The position numbers and the translations under genes are program-made. Positions 1-5,147 of a stretch of DNA of 5,778 nt are shown here, piece after piece (position 1 is the first letter of the stretch; every line of letters begins with the position of its first letter). Below the pieces are notes generated by a model. The model saw only the letters and a list, made by a program, of their open reading frames with translations, was not told the DNA's origin and did no database searches. Source of the DNA: Planctomycetaceae bacterium (lineage in GTDB: Bacteria; Planctomycetota; Phycisphaerae; Phycisphaerales; SM1A02); the NCBI GenBank assembly GCA_027488265.1, contig JAIYCA010000001.1, forward strand, positions 1 through 5,778, read 5' to 3'.

Positions 1-166
1 TATAGAAGAATGGGGCGGATACCCAGGCCGATTTATGATAGATGAAGATGAATTGTCTCAATTTAAGTCGCGCACAAGTAAGTTTCGTTCATTCCATCGA
101 TTCCAAGCAAGATTTGAGTTGGATGATTCTGGGAAAGTTAAAGGAAGCCCGCACTATATAAAAAGC
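1..166. other. AT-rich segment ending at a sharp composition boundary
   Basis: Bases 1-180 contain 73 G+C (about 41%), while the DNA from about 170 onward is strongly GC-rich like the rest of the window. The change falls around 157-168, in the run TATATAAAAAGCG. On the minus strand a recognisable reading frame fails exactly there. I see no terminal inverted repeat, transposase, tRNA end or target-site duplication that would name the element. The window edge prevents seeing its other side. Confidence 0.6.
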
Positions 167-187
167 GAAACAAACGTCGGCGTATGA
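2..187 (+). CDS. C-terminal fragment of an unrecognised protein in AT-rich DNA
   Basis: An open frame enters from the left edge and runs 61 codons to a TGA at 185-187. The peptide starts IEEWGGYPGRFMIDEDELSQ and ends SPHYIKSETNVGV. It is hydrophilic, rich in F, R, K, D and E, with no membrane segment, as expected for a soluble protein. Codon use (ATA, AGA, TTG, TTT) is unlike the GC-ending codons of every other gene here, which suggests foreign origin. The last seven or so codons (about 164-184) lie in host-like sequence that reads on the other strand as an oxidase-family gene. The native C-terminus may therefore have been lost and replaced by read-through. I do not recognise the family. That it is coding rests on the open frame and a protein-like composition; the minus strand is open only over a shorter stretch. 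Confidence 0.5.
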   Translation: MEEWGGYPGRFMIDEDELSQFKSRTSKFRSFHRFQARFELDDSGKVKGSPHYIKSETNVGV

Positions 188-273
188 AACGCGTGCTGCC
201 GCTTCACAACCGCGTGCGCGAGTTCCGCCCACGCATCGTGCACGACGCGATCGAGTTGCAGCAGATCGGTCAC
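154..273 (-). pseudogene. Truncated start of a pyridoxamine 5'-phosphate oxidase-family (FMN-binding split barrel) gene
   Basis: Reading leftward from a GTG at 273-271, the frame gives MTDLLQLDRVVHDAWAELAH followed by AVVKRQHAFHTPTFVSL, then FI and a TAG at 156-154. The pattern of an aromatic/leucine helix (AWAEL), a V..R turn and an F-H-T-P-T strand resembles, from memory, the N-terminus of the FMN-binding PNPOx-like family. In that family the first beta strand continues into a D-G-x-P loop. Here the similarity ends at FVSL, where the DNA turns AT-rich, so the flavin-binding body is missing. The GTG lies 7 bases after the stop of the binding-protein gene, so it would have been the last gene of that operon, probably coupled, since no clear Shine-Dalgarno is visible. 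The family call rests on about 37 residues and is tentative. Confidence 0.5.
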
Positions 274-280
274 GCGACGC

Positions 281-1342
281 TCAGTAGACCGACTTCGGGA
301 AGTAGAACTGCTTCGCGTTCTCCGGCGTGACGAGGTCGACGTCGATCATCAGGTGGCGCGGCATGTACTGCAATTTCGCAGCCTTGTTGCCATCGCGAAG
401 CACCGCGGCGGCCATCTCCATGCCCGTCGCGATCATCGACGGCGGATAGGTGATGTCCGCGGGATACATCGGATCCTTGTCCATCACGCGCTTGATGATG
501 TCCTTCATACCAGCGCCACCGAGAATCCAAACGCCTTCGATGCCTTTCTCAGCGAGCGCCTGTTCCGCGCCGAGCGCCATGTCATCGTCCGAAGCCCAAA
601 TCGCCGTCACATTCGGCGCCTTCGTCAACAAGGTCTCGGTTACTTCGAGCGCCTTCTGACGATTCCAGTTCGCTGCCTGTTGGCCGACGATCTTGATCCC
701 TGGTTCTGCCTTGAAGATTTCCATCGCAGCGTTCACGCGATCGGTGTTCACCGTGCAGGGAATGCCTTCGAGAATGATGATGTTGCCCTTCGCCTTGCCC
801 TTACCGCCGAGTTTCTGAACCATGAACTCTGCGCTCTTGCGGCCGAACGCCTTGTTGTCGCCTTCGATGAAGATGTCCGCAACGGGCTCCAAGAATCCGC
901 GGTCGACGTTCACGAGCAGCACGCCGCGCTCATGAACTTCCTTCGCCACGGGCGTGAGCGGCGCGCTCTCTGTTGCAAGAACAACCAGTCCGTCGATCTT
1001 TGGCGCCATCGTCTCGATGTCGGTGATCTGCTCTTCCGGTGTGCTTGCGGTTTCGATGGTCCACTCGATGTTCGGGTGCAGCTTCGCGCACTCCTTCGCC
1101 CACCAGACAACGCCCGCGGTCCATCCGTGATCAGCCGCCGGAATCGAAACGCCAATGCGAACCTTCGCGGGCTGCGCTTCGCTCGCGGTTGTCGGCGCGA
1201 GTGGCGCCACTGGCGCGCTGGCAGCGAGGCCGAGGAGCGAGAGAGATGCGACGAGTCCGAGCGAGAGAGCAGAAGTGAGTTTCATGGTGAGTTTCGTGGT
1301 GAGTTTCGTGGTGAGATTCGTGGTGAGATTCATGGCTTTCAC
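281..1342 (-). CDS. Periplasmic sugar ABC transporter substrate-binding protein (RbsB-like, Peripla_BP_4 type)
   Basis: 353 residues. It is the extracytoplasmic receptor that would deliver a small sugar or polyol to the permease encoded just upstream. An unusual repetitive n-region (residues 5-24) precedes a Sec-type hydrophobic core (about 25-40) and an ASA-type cleavage site near 41-43, followed by an A/P-rich linker and the mature domain from about K60. Family landmarks aligned to ribose-binding protein are the NVDR segment (145-148), EGDN (160-163), NTDR (199-202), NWNRQKA (225-231) and ASDDDMALGA (250-259). The GFDG-type segment, which supplies a ligand-binding aspartate in ribose-binding protein, is replaced by GGAG (275-278), so the ligand is probably not plain ribose. 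The GTG start at 1342-1340 is preferred because GAGGAA sits 3 bases upstream of it. ATG at 1333 is 13 bases from AGGA and ATG at 1285 has no Shine-Dalgarno, though MKLTSALS from 1285 would be a more ordinary signal peptide. The stop is TGA at 283-281. It is the third gene of the importer operon. Confidence 0.92.
   Translation of the reverse strand: MKAMNLTTNLTTKLTTKLTMKLTSALSLGLVASLSLLGLAASAPVAPLAPTTASEAQPAKVRIGVSIPAADHGWTAGVVWWAKECAKLHPNIEWTIETASTPEEQITDIETMAPKIDGLVVLATESAPLTPVAKEVHERGVLLVNVDRGFLEPVADIFIEGDNKAFGRKSAEFMVQKLGGKGKAKGNIIILEGIPCTVNTDRVNAAMEIFKAEPGIKIVGQQAANWNRQKALEVTETLLTKAPNVTAIWASDDDMALGAEQALAEKGIEGVWILGGAGMKDIIKRVMDKDPMYPADITYPPSMIATGMEMAAAVLRDGNKAAKLQYMPRHLMIDVDLVTPENAKQFYFPKSVY
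1271..1330 (-). repeat. Five tandem 12-bp units encoding (N/K)-L-T-(T/M/S) in the signal peptide
   Basis: On the minus strand five consecutive 12-base units follow the pattern AA(T/A)CTCACCACG at 1330-1319, 1318-1307, 1306-1295, 1294-1283 and 1282-1271. They encode NLTT, NLTT, KLTT, KLTM and KLTS. The first four differ from one another at one or two positions; the last also departs in its final bases. Units are a multiple of three, so copy-number change would lengthen or shorten the n-region without breaking the frame. The fourth unit contains an internal ATG that recreates an M-K-L start just before the hydrophobic core, suggesting the array grew by duplicating the original signal-peptide start. 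Confidence 0.9.
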
Positions 1343-1345
1343 GAG

Positions 1346-1351
1346 TTCCTC
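1346..1351 (-). promoter_or_regulatory. Ribosome binding site deciding the binding-protein start
   Basis: On the minus strand GAGGAA (TTCCTC on the plus strand) stands 3 bases before the GTG at 1342. Its GAGG core is 5 bases away. It supports translation starting upstream of the 12-bp repeat, so the repeat is probably translated rather than being leader RNA. Confidence 0.55.
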
Positions 1352-1467
1352 GAGAGATTTCGAAATGAAGCTTGATGGAAACTAGAAGTCGCACTGAGCG
1401 TGCGTGTCGCGATTGCATCTCCAACGACCTGTGAAACTGAGCGACTTCGGAAAGATACCGTTTGTGC

Positions 1468-1524
1468 ACGCGACGCGTTTCTCACCACGCGACGCGTTTC
1501 CAACCACGCGACGCGTTACTCACG
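1468..1524. repeat. Three tandem 19-bp direct repeats at the permease/binding-protein junction
   Basis: Units lie at 1468-1486, 1487-1505 and 1506-1524, with plus-strand consensus ACGCGACGCGTTTCTCACC. Units 1 and 2 differ at two positions and unit 3 differs at its last base and the T/A before CTCAC. Each contains the 6-base palindrome ACGCGT. The third unit covers the last three codons and the TAA stop of the permease gene; the others lie in the 173-base gap before the binding-protein gene. The array could be an operator cluster or a processing/stability element in the polycistronic RNA. It could also be a neutral slippage product. There are no spacers, so it is not a CRISPR. Confidence 0.9.
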
Positions 1525-2625
1525 TGCCCCGCGTTGAACGAGCACCGCGAGCACAATCACGCCGCCTTTCACCGCGCCTTGCCAATACGGACTGACCTGC
1601 GAGATGGTCAGAATGTTCGTAATCATCGCGAGAATCAAGATGCCGATCACGGTGCCCCACACGCGGCCAAATCCGCCGCGCAGACTCGTTCCGCCGATCA
1701 CAACCGCCGCGATCGCATCGAGCTCCGCCCCGAGTCCGAGGCCTGATGTCGAAACGGAATTCATGCGGGAACTGAGAAGGAGACCGGCAAATCCCGCGAG
1801 CAATCCCATGATCGCGTACACGCGAAAGCGCACCCAATCGACGTTGATGCCCGCGTAGCGCGCGGCTGTTTCGTTCGCGCCAACGGCGACGACGTGTCGA
1901 CCAAATCGACTCTTCGAGAGGAACCACTGCGCCACGATCGCGATCACGATAAACGCGATGATGCCGTAGGTCAGCGTCAGTGGCTTTCCGGCAGCGTTGA
2001 CCAAGCCTTTGAAGACAGCATTTCCAGCTTCGTCTACACCCGATTGCCACGCGAGTGGGACACCGCTGCGACCAAACTTCGCAAAGAGCGTGGAACTCGA
2101 CGAGCGAATCTCGCCCGCTTCCGCGATGGCGAGCGCCACCGAGCGAAACGCGGCGAGTCCGCCAAGCGTCGCGATGAATGGCGCGATGCGTCCGAAGACG
2201 ATGAGTGCGCCATTCACCATGCCCGCGACAAGCGCGGTGGCGAGCGTTGCGGCGACACCGAGCGTGACCGAACCTCCTTCACTCCACTCGCGTCCCGCTG
2301 CCCAATTCATGGTCGTCACACCGATCGCAGCAGCGAGCACCACGATGCTGCCAACCGAAAGATCGATGCCCGCGCTCACGATGACGAATGTCATACCAAC
2401 GGCAAGAATGCCGACGGCTGCGTTCGAATTGAGCATCGTTCGGAAGTTTTCGAAACTCAGAAAGTCGAAACCTTCGCGCCAAGTGCTGATCGCAAGCAGA
2501 AGCCCGAATGCAACCAAGACGCCCCACTCTTGCAGGAATTTCTGCACGCTCATGCGGGGGCGTCGCGACTTCGCGTCGTTGCTTCCTGAACTTTCGACTC
2601 GTGAATTCCCGCTCGCTGCACTCAC
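1516..2625 (-). CDS. Sugar ABC transporter permease (RbsC-like, BPD_transp_2 family)
   Basis: 369 residues from a GTG start. This is the inner-membrane channel subunit of the importer and probably acts as a homodimer. About ten hydrophobic segments can be seen, after a hydrophilic N-terminal tail of about 30 residues that is longer than in E. coli RbsC (321 residues). Diagnostic stretches (numbered from the GTG) are GMTFVIVSAGIDLSVG (77-92), APFIATLGG (148-156), the cytoplasmic coupling loop NETAARYAGI (251-260) and ELDAIAAVVIGGTSLRGG (301-318). A larger than usual hydrophilic loop spans about 170-220. The start is set by GTGA: the GTG at 2625 overlaps the ATPase stop (TGA 2624-2622), and AAGGAG lies 8 bases upstream. 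An in-frame ATG at 2553 and an upstream start at 2685 are less likely. The stop is TAA at 1518-1516. The 4-base overlap means translation is coupled to the ATPase gene. Confidence 0.93.
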   Translation of the reverse strand: MSAASGNSRVESSGSNDAKSRRPRMSVQKFLQEWGVLVAFGLLLAISTWREGFDFLSFENFRTMLNSNAAVGILAVGMTFVIVSAGIDLSVGSIVVLAAAIGVTTMNWAAGREWSEGGSVTLGVAATLATALVAGMVNGALIVFGRIAPFIATLGGLAAFRSVALAIAEAGEIRSSSSTLFAKFGRSGVPLAWQSGVDEAGNAVFKGLVNAAGKPLTLTYGIIAFIVIAIVAQWFLSKSRFGRHVVAVGANETAARYAGINVDWVRFRVYAIMGLLAGFAGLLLSSRMNSVSTSGLGLGAELDAIAAVVIGGTSLRGGFGRVWGTVIGILILAMITNILTISQVSPYWQGAVKGGVIVLAVLVQRGARE

Positions 2626-4307
2626 GACGCACGCTCCTTCTCTTCGCTCAAGCCTGATGCGAGCCGCACGATGCGCTCTTCGCAATCTTCGCGCGTCAAT
2701 CGCTCGCGCGGCAATTCACCTGCAACCTCGCCCGCGTGCAAAACCACCACGCGATGCGAAAGGCCGATGACCTCGGGCAACTCTGAACTAATGACGATGC
2801 ACGCGAGGCCCTTGCGCGCGAGATCCGCGAGAATGCGATAGATCTCGCCCTTCGCGCCGATATCAACTCCGCGCGTTGGTTCGTCCACGATGAGTACACG
2901 CGGCCCTGTTTCAAGCCAACGCGCCAACGCGAATTTCTGCTGATTTCCGCCAGAAAGCGAGGAAATCGGAAGTTCAGGACGCGCGCAACGAATCGCGAAA
3001 TCACGGATCCATCGTGCAGTCGTCGCACGCTCCGCAGCCACATCAAGTCGTGCACCACCGACGCGCGCGTAGCGATCGAGCGAAGGCATCGTCGTATTTG
3101 CAATCGACGAGAGCGCGACGTGCAGTCCGCGTCCTTTGCGATCTTCGCTGACGTACGTCACGCCAGCGGCAAGCGCCTCGCGCGGCGAACGAAACCGAAC
3201 GTCGCGGCCTTCGACGCGAACCGTCCCCGTGGCCTCACGCAAACCAACGATCGCTTCCGCAGTCTCTGTACGTCCACTGCCGACAAGGCCCGCGATACCG
3301 ACGATCTCACCTGGCCTGACGGCGAGCGAAATCCCGCGCGAGCGCCCTACGGCGCCGAAATCAACTAACTCAATCGCGGGCGTTGCCTTGGCGTCGCACA
3401 CGCCTTTTTCTGGGTAGATCGAACCGAGATCACGTCCGACCATCGCCGCCGCGAGCGCACCTTCGTCGTGTTCGCCGCGCGCAAATTGCTGCACCAATCG
3501 GCCATCGCGCAGCACGCTCGTACGATCGGCCACAGCAACGACTTCATCGAGGTGATGTGAGATGAAGATGATCGCGCGACCTTCATCGCGGAGCCGTTGA
3601 AAGAGCGCGAGAAGTCGCGACGCCTCGCGCTCGCCGAGGACGGCAGTCGGCTCATCGAAGATCAACACGCGCGCATCGCTTGCGAGGCACTTCGCGATCT
3701 CAACAAACTGCGCATCGGCAATCGAAAGCCCTGCTGCGGAACGCGTCGGATCGACGTCGGCACCGAGCATCGCGAGCAGTTCGGCCGCGCGCGCACGCTG
3801 CTCGCGACGGCGAATCGGAAACCCAAACACGCCCGCAGGTTCGCGCCCGAGCATGATGTTCTCGGCAACATCGAGCGCTGGAACGAGATTCAACTCTTGA
3901 TGCACCATCGCGATGCCCGCGCGAATCGCATCGGAGGGCTTCGTGAAGTGCGCCTCGTGCGCGTCATGTGCCGCGCGGCCCGGCGTTCCGAGACCTGCGC
4001 CAAGCTCAACGCGGCCCTTGGTGGGTCGCGCTGACCCCGAGAGCACCTTCATCAACGTGCTCTTGCCAGCGCCGTTCTCGCCAACCACGGCGTGGATTTC
4101 GCCAGCTCGGAACTCGACGGTGACGTCGTCCAGCGCACGAACGCCCGGATACTCCATCGTCACCCCACGTGCGGCGAGGAGCACCTCCCCGGGAGCAACG
4201 AATCGGCGGCTTGGATCGGCTGCAGCACTTTGCACGGTCCGAGAGACTACAGGAAGCGCGGGATTCCCTGCACGGATGTCCGAGATTCGGACGATCTCTC
4301 GAACCAA
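2622..4307 (-). CDS. Sugar ABC transporter ATP-binding protein with two ATPase domains (RbsA/MglA-like)
   Basis: 561 residues from the outermost possible start. It is the cytoplasmic motor of the importer. Domain 1 has Walker A GENGAGKST (76-84), Q-loop HQE (136-138), the LSIADAQ signature variant (194-200) usual in this family, Walker B FDEPTA (217-222) and the switch histidine in SHHLDE (250-255). Domain 2 has the family's degenerate Walker A, GLVGSGRTE (340-348, arginine for lysine), signature LSGGNQQK (451-458), Walker B VDEPTRGVD (474-482) and SSELPEV (507-513) with no switch histidine. Only site 1 is expected to be fully catalytic. A family-atypical insert with AHDAHEAH (113-120) sits before the Q-loop. 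The start is unresolved: TTG at 4307 opens the frame, but the first 40 or so codons show a weaker GC-ending bias and no good Shine-Dalgarno. GTG at 4235 (537 residues) or 4184 (520, closest to E. coli RbsA) are alternatives. It is the first gene of the operon. Confidence 0.93.
   Translation of the reverse strand: MVREIVRISDIRAGNPALPVVSRTVQSAAADPSRRFVAPGEVLLAARGVTMEYPGVRALDDVTVEFRAGEIHAVVGENGAGKSTLMKVLSGSARPTKGRVELGAGLGTPGRAAHDAHEAHFTKPSDAIRAGIAMVHQELNLVPALDVAENIMLGREPAGVFGFPIRRREQRARAAELLAMLGADVDPTRSAAGLSIADAQFVEIAKCLASDARVLIFDEPTAVLGEREASRLLALFQRLRDEGRAIIFISHHLDEVVAVADRTSVLRDGRLVQQFARGEHDEGALAAAMVGRDLGSIYPEKGVCDAKATPAIELVDFGAVGRSRGISLAVRPGEIVGIAGLVGSGRTETAEAIVGLREATGTVRVEGRDVRFRSPREALAAGVTYVSEDRKGRGLHVALSSIANTTMPSLDRYARVGGARLDVAAERATTARWIRDFAIRCARPELPISSLSGGNQQKFALARWLETGPRVLIVDEPTRGVDIGAKGEIYRILADLARKGLACIVISSELPEVIGLSHRVVVLHAGEVAGELPRERLTREDCEERIVRLASGLSEEKERAS
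2634..2639 (-). promoter_or_regulatory. Shine-Dalgarno of the permease gene, inside the ATPase gene
   Basis: The minus-strand hexamer AAGGAG (CTCCTT on plus) lies in the last codons of the ATPase gene, 8 bases before the permease GTG at 2625. It fixes that start and gives the GTGA overlap typical of coupled ABC operons. Confidence 0.75.
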
Positions 4308-4359
4308 ATCGGATCTTGACCCGTTTCCGTGCTACCTTTCACGCCCTCGCGCGTCCGGG

Positions 4360-4381
4360 CGAAGATCCAAAAGGATCGTCG
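4360..4381. promoter_or_regulatory. Imperfect inverted repeat in the divergent intergenic region
   Basis: GATCC-AAAA-GGATC (4364-4377) is a perfect 5-bp inverted repeat, extended by CGA/TCG arms across one mismatch to 4360-4381. It lies about 55-75 bases upstream of the outermost ATPase start, between the two divergent genes. It could be an operator for the importer operon or a small hairpin. It has no U-tract on either strand and does not follow a stop codon, so a terminator role is unlikely. No sigma-70 promoter with good spacing could be assigned nearby. Confidence 0.3.
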
Positions 4382-4430
4382 AACGGGTCCATGCAGCGAG
4401 GACCGCCGCAATCCGTTTCGCGGGATGTTT

Positions 4431-4466
4431 GGAAGCATTGGAAGCATTGGAAGCATCGGAAGCACG
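4431..4466. repeat. Four tandem 9-bp units (GGAAGCATT) upstream of the ATPase gene
   Basis: Units at 4431-4439 and 4440-4448 are identical (GGAAGCATT). The unit at 4449-4457 ends ATC and the one at 4458-4466 ends ACG. The array lies in the 226-base gap between the minus-strand ATPase gene and the plus-strand 130-residue gene, in no credible coding frame. It could space or bind promoter factors for either gene, or be a slippage product. Confidence 0.9.
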
Positions 4467-4533
4467 TGTGCAGCCCGCCTGAAGCCACCCGATACCCCGC
4501 AGAAGCCAGTTTTGAACCCAACCCGAAGTTCTG

Positions 4534-4926
4534 ATGGACCGCTCGATCGACCGACATCATCCCCACCTTCGCCTGACGGCAGCCATTGTCGTCGCGGGCT
4601 TTGTGGCGATCTTGGCGGCGCTCGGTGGAGCGGACAGCCATGAGTCCCGCACGCGTCGGGGCGAACTCAGCACCTGCGCGGCCAATGGCCTCCCCCGCAC
4701 GCTTCTCGCCATGGGAATCGTCGCGGCCGATCTGGAGGTCGTCGATCATATTCATCTCGGCAGAATGCTCGGGCACGGTTTGGTCACTCGAACCGCCGCC
4801 ACGACATGCGCCGCGACCTCTCCGCGCGCGCTCGATCGCGCGCTTCGACGATTGACGCTGGCAGCCGCGAGCCCTGAGCGGGTGGCATTCCTGCGCACGA
4901 CCGTCTTGCCGCCGCCCCAAGCCTAA
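4534..4926 (+). CDS. Small exported or membrane-anchored protein of unknown function upstream of secA
   Basis: 130 residues, not recognised. A short basic N-terminus (R3, R7, R13) precedes a hydrophobic helix at about residues 14-32 (LTAAIVVAGFVAILAALGG), fitting an uncleaved anchor or a signal sequence. The remainder holds two cysteines (C48, C92), a hydrophobic patch LLAMGIVAADLEVV (57-70), two histidines (H72, H74), an arginine-rich amphipathic stretch around 98-107 and a terminal VLPPPQA. The ATG at 4534 is the first in frame after a TGA at 4513-4515; no Shine-Dalgarno is evident. GC-ending codons and the membrane segment favour it over the arginine-rich frame on the opposite strand. It is followed on the same strand, after 221 bases, by secA. 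Its layout recalls secretion-monitor peptides, but no known arrest motif (such as SecM's C-terminal RAGP) is present. Confidence 0.55.
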   Translation: MDRSIDRHHPHLRLTAAIVVAGFVAILAALGGADSHESRTRRGELSTCAANGLPRTLLAMGIVAADLEVVDHIHLGRMLGHGLVTRTAATTCAATSPRALDRALRRLTLAAASPERVAFLRTTVLPPPQA

Positions 4927-4938
4927 CGCGCTCGCGTT
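4925..4938 (+). terminator. Small hairpin at the stop codon of the 130-residue gene
   Basis: AACGCG-CT-CGCGTT is a perfect inverted repeat overlapping the TAA stop (5 bp with a 4-base loop is the realistic fold), followed by only TTC. It is too short and lacks a U-tract for a confident intrinsic terminator. It may be a weak terminator, or a structure that a ribosome at the stop codon would cover. Confidence 0.25.
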
Positions 4939-5100
4939 TCATCCGTACGTCTCTCCCACGTCGCCGTGTGCGCTGTGAGAGCGTGTATCGGTTGCGCGAG
5001 ACAGGCTCCGTTCGCGGCGTATCCGCGGCAACGTGCACATTTCAATTCGATCTCTCGCGTTCAACACGCGCCACTCTCCAAACCTTGGCGAAATCTAGGC

Positions 5101-5112
5101 GCGTCGCGACGC
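5101..5112. promoter_or_regulatory. Perfect 12-bp palindrome in the secA leader
   Basis: GCGTCGCGACGC is its own reverse complement and ends 24 bases before the AGGA of secA. It could be an operator or a small RNA structure. A 12-base palindrome is expected about once per 4 kb by chance, so the position is the only reason to note it. The rest of the 221-base leader (4927-5147) shows no RNA gene or riboswitch that I recognise. Confidence 0.25.
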
Positions 5113-5136
5113 TGTCGGCACCACCGACCTCACGCT

Positions 5137-5140
5137 AGGA
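5137..5140 (+). promoter_or_regulatory. Ribosome binding site of secA
   Basis: AGGA lies 7 bases before the ATG at 5148. Together with the match of the first residues to SecA N-termini it fixes the start. Confidence 0.65.
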
Positions 5141-5147
5141 ACAAGAC

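Noticed and set aside
184..330. ATG at 184 overlapping the TGA at 185 (ATGA), suggesting a coupled plus-strand gene MKRVLPLHNRVREF...
   Set aside because: The frame runs antisense through the oxidase-like fragment and the binding-protein end, with no family resemblance; the overlap is probably accidental.
353..1375. 340-codon open frame on the plus strand opposite the binding-protein gene
   Set aside because: Arginine- and histidine-rich composition with no domain; it is the antisense shadow of a well-supported family gene in GC-rich DNA.
1385..1448. 8-base inverted repeat GAAGTCGC / GCGACTTC in the gap before the binding-protein gene
   Set aside because: The arms are 48 bases apart, and an 8-base match in a gap this size is reasonably likely by chance; no terminator-like U-tract follows.
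1468..1524. CRISPR-like direct repeats
   Set aside because: The units are contiguous with no spacers, only three copies, and no cas genes are nearby.
1894..2770. Two long plus-strand open frames opposite the permease gene
   Set aside because: They mirror the permease's codon bias, lack any recognisable motif, and lie on the opposite strand of a clear membrane protein.
4316..4338. Plus-strand TTGACC followed by GCTACCTT, resembling a promoter
   Set aside because: The two boxes are only about 11 bases apart, too short for sigma-70 spacing, and no other -10 fits.
4311..4389. Crossed inverted matches GGATCTT/AAGATCC and GACCCGTT/AACGGGTC upstream of the ATPase gene
   Set aside because: 7-8 base matches at these distances are expected by chance in a region of this size, and the arm order does not give one simple hairpin.
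4339..4920. 193-codon minus-strand frame opposite the 130-residue gene
   Set aside because: Very arginine-rich, no domain, and its C-terminal FQCFQCFQ-type stretch is just the 9-bp repeat. The plus-strand frame has a credible membrane segment.
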